The notes beneath the pieces are model-generated. The model had not been told where the DNA came from, ran no database searches, and saw only the letters and a program-made list of their open reading frames with translations. From assembly GCF_007859915.1 (NCBI RefSeq), contig NZ_SJPM01000006.1, positions 331,043 through 395,042 of the forward strand: 64,000 bases of DNA, written 5' to 3'. This DNA comes from Neorhodopirellula pilleata. Its GTDB lineage: Bacteria > Planctomycetota > Planctomycetia > Pirellulales > Pirellulaceae. Shown one piece after another: positions 62,656-64,000 of this stretch. The first letter of the stretch is position 1, and every line of letters begins with the position of its first letter. The position numbers and the translations under genes are program-made.

Positions 62656-63551
62656 CCCTGATGCTCCCATTCGTAAGATTCCTGTTTACGGAATCCGGTC
62701 AGATGAATCGTTCCGGATGGTTCGATCTCCATCAGCGAGTAGCCGTTGTTTTCGATTCCTGAGCCTTCGACCATTGCAACGAGTGTACAGTAGTGAATAC
62801 CGCCAATCTCCTTGAGATCGTTCTGATGGCTGTGCCCTTGGAAGACGGCCAATACCTTGTCAGATGCTTGCAGGATTTTTCGCACGTCGGCGTTGTTCTT
62901 GACGCCATGGTGGTTGCTCACGTCCAACCGCTGGTGCGCGAAGACGATGACCGGCTTATCACTAATTTCCAAGTCGGCTTCGAGCCATTCGAGTTCATGG
63001 GTCGGAATGTTGGCGTCGGTCCAATGGAAGTTCTTTCGTCCATACGGTTCACCATCGCCGCGGAAACAAGAGTCCATCACGACAAAATGGAAGCCGCCCC
63101 GTTCGAACGAGTAGTACGACTTCGCCTGTTCCACGCCGCCCAAGAACTCATCCTTGTTCAGCGTGTCCACGCAATGATTTCCCAACACGTAATGCCGGTC
63201 TTGGCAGATAGCCGAGAACGGCCGGTTGATCGTCTTGAGGTATCGCTGCTCGACTTCCACTGAGTCGGCAGCATCAATCAGGTCACCCAGTTCGACGAGA
63301 AACGAGGGCTTGTCTTGCTCGAACTTCCGGGCTGCTTCTTCAAGCTTGGCAAGCGTCTCTCGGTAGTGCCGGGTTCCGGCCGGTGCTTTTTCGGCATAGT
63401 GCAGATCCGTGACCAGTCCCACCTTCAGACGGGGAGCCTCATCGTCGGCAAGCAGTGTCGATGAACTGAGCGAAGCAACTCCCAGCACAAGCGTTCCATT
63501 TTCAAGGAAAGCCCGGCGTCCCAGACGGATATGGTTGTTGTCATTGGTCAT
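62652..63551 (-). CDS. Calcineurin-like metallophosphoesterase with Tat signal
   Basis: 299 residues. A twin-arginine signal (LGRRAFLENGTLVLGVASL) is followed by the metal site motifs VTDLHY (DxH), ELGDLID (GD), VLGNHC (GNH), FAHQRL and FQGHSHQ (GHxH). It is of the phosphodiesterase/alkaline-phosphatase-like family and should act outside the cytoplasm on an unknown phosphate ester. Confidence 0.9.
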   Translation of the reverse strand: MTNDNNHIRLGRRAFLENGTLVLGVASLSSSTLLADDEAPRLKVGLVTDLHYAEKAPAGTRHYRETLAKLEEAARKFEQDKPSFLVELGDLIDAADSVEVEQRYLKTINRPFSAICQDRHYVLGNHCVDTLNKDEFLGGVEQAKSYYSFERGGFHFVVMDSCFRGDGEPYGRKNFHWTDANIPTHELEWLEADLEISDKPVIVFAHQRLDVSNHHGVKNNADVRKILQASDKVLAVFQGHSHQNDLKEIGGIHYCTLVAMVEGSGIENNGYSLMEIEPSGTIHLTGFRKQESYEWEHQG

Positions 63552-63642
63552 CTCTGATCATCTTGCTCTGAGTTTGAAAATGGGAGGTCCGTCATCTCCT
63601 CGGGATCGCACCGTCTCTCAATGAGTGGCATAGGCGTCCAGC

Positions 63643-63889
63643 CTTTTTATACCTCACAAGTCTTCATGGATTGCTCCCCTGCCAGCTCGTCTGGCAGGAA
63701 GCCGAGGTTGGCAAGCTAGACACGAGCCGCAATTTCCCCAACCTTCCGATTTTCACTTGTGCTCGCCGCTTGAAGCGGCGAGCACAAGTGAAAATCGGAA
63801 GGTTGGGAGGGCGTCGTTGTCTAGCTTGCGAACCTTATTCACCCACGAGACGAGCTCGTGGGGGTCAAAAAGATGTGGGGTATAAAAAG
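63643..63889. mobile_element. 247-bp MITE-like element, copy 2
   Basis: CTTTTTATACCTCACA and TGTGGGGTATAAAAAG are well-matched terminal inverted repeats. The long inner hairpin AAAATCGGAAGGTTGGG is near-perfect. It is the same length as copy 1 and inverted relative to it. Bases 63552-63642 and 63890-64000 show no gene. Confidence 0.87.
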
Positions 63890-64000
63890 TACTGTCATAT
63901 CCAGAATGAAAATTCGTGATGCGCGCGTACATCTAGCGGCACTACCTTTAGGGTAGTTTTTTTGATACTCCATGTCCACTGTTTGTCGGCCGGCCAGCAC

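Overview
The window looks like chromosome from a marine-type member of the Planctomycetota, close to Pirellulaceae (Rhodopirellula-like). This is inferred from content: several sulfatases, a DUF1080 protein, a VIT-VWA protein with a rhombosortase, the TIGR03545/TIGR03546 pair, a Mla/MCE operon, zinc-ribbon membrane proteins with the NPYESP motif, frequent TTG/GTG starts, long acidic Ser/Pro/Glu linkers, and many dispersed palindromic repeats. No phylogenetic test was possible.

Layout. 1-2.3 kb: RluD-type pseudouridine synthase (cut by the window edge) and a TPR membrane protein. 2.5-2.9 kb: tRNA-Ala(CGC) followed by a tyrosine-recombinase remnant. 3-8.3 kb: two tandem arylsulfatases and a third decayed sulfatase. 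8.4-11.8 kb: a gene remnant, then a rhombosortase overlapping a VIT-VWA protein that carries a GlyGly-CTERM-like tail. 12.2-14.3 kb: a nucleotide-sugar-transferase-like protein and a zinc-ribbon membrane protein. 14.4-21.4 kb: an envelope region with the TIGR03545/TIGR03546 pair and a four-gene Mla/MCE operon whose ATPase subunit has lost all nucleotide-binding motifs. 21.8-27.1 kb: HD-GYP protein, SppA-like protein lacking the serine, a MazG-like NTPase, an O-antigen-ligase-like protein, a CPxCG zinc ribbon and ComB.

27.2-28 kb: a REP-associated tyrosine transposase bracketed by palindromic repeats. 28-34.5 kb: recQ-hisH-hypothetical operon, CPBP protease, amidohydrolase and 3-methyladenine glycosylase. 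34.5-38.8 kb: a 247-bp MITE-like element, EfpL, a lipoprotein, KdsA. 38.8-44.4 kb: PhoR-like kinase with Sua5, then a His-rich repeat protein with a two-component system. 44.4-49.2 kb: a cyanate/nitrate ABC transporter operon with cyanase and an ANTAR regulator behind a structured leader. 49.2-56.2 kb: upp, a membrane Ser/Thr kinase, a sulfatase, a telomere-like hexamer tract, an FGE-like protein and a DNA exonuclease. 56.2-64 kb: RlmKL with a repeat element inside its coding sequence, DUF1080, ilvD, a ParE-type toxin-antitoxin pair, cupin, metallophosphoesterase and a second MITE copy.

The least ordinary items are the rhombosortase/VIT-VWA pair, the pseudo-ATPase in the Mla operon, and the several families of palindromic repeats. 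Some of the repeats provide stop codons, one lies in frame inside rlmKL, and one is nested inside another.
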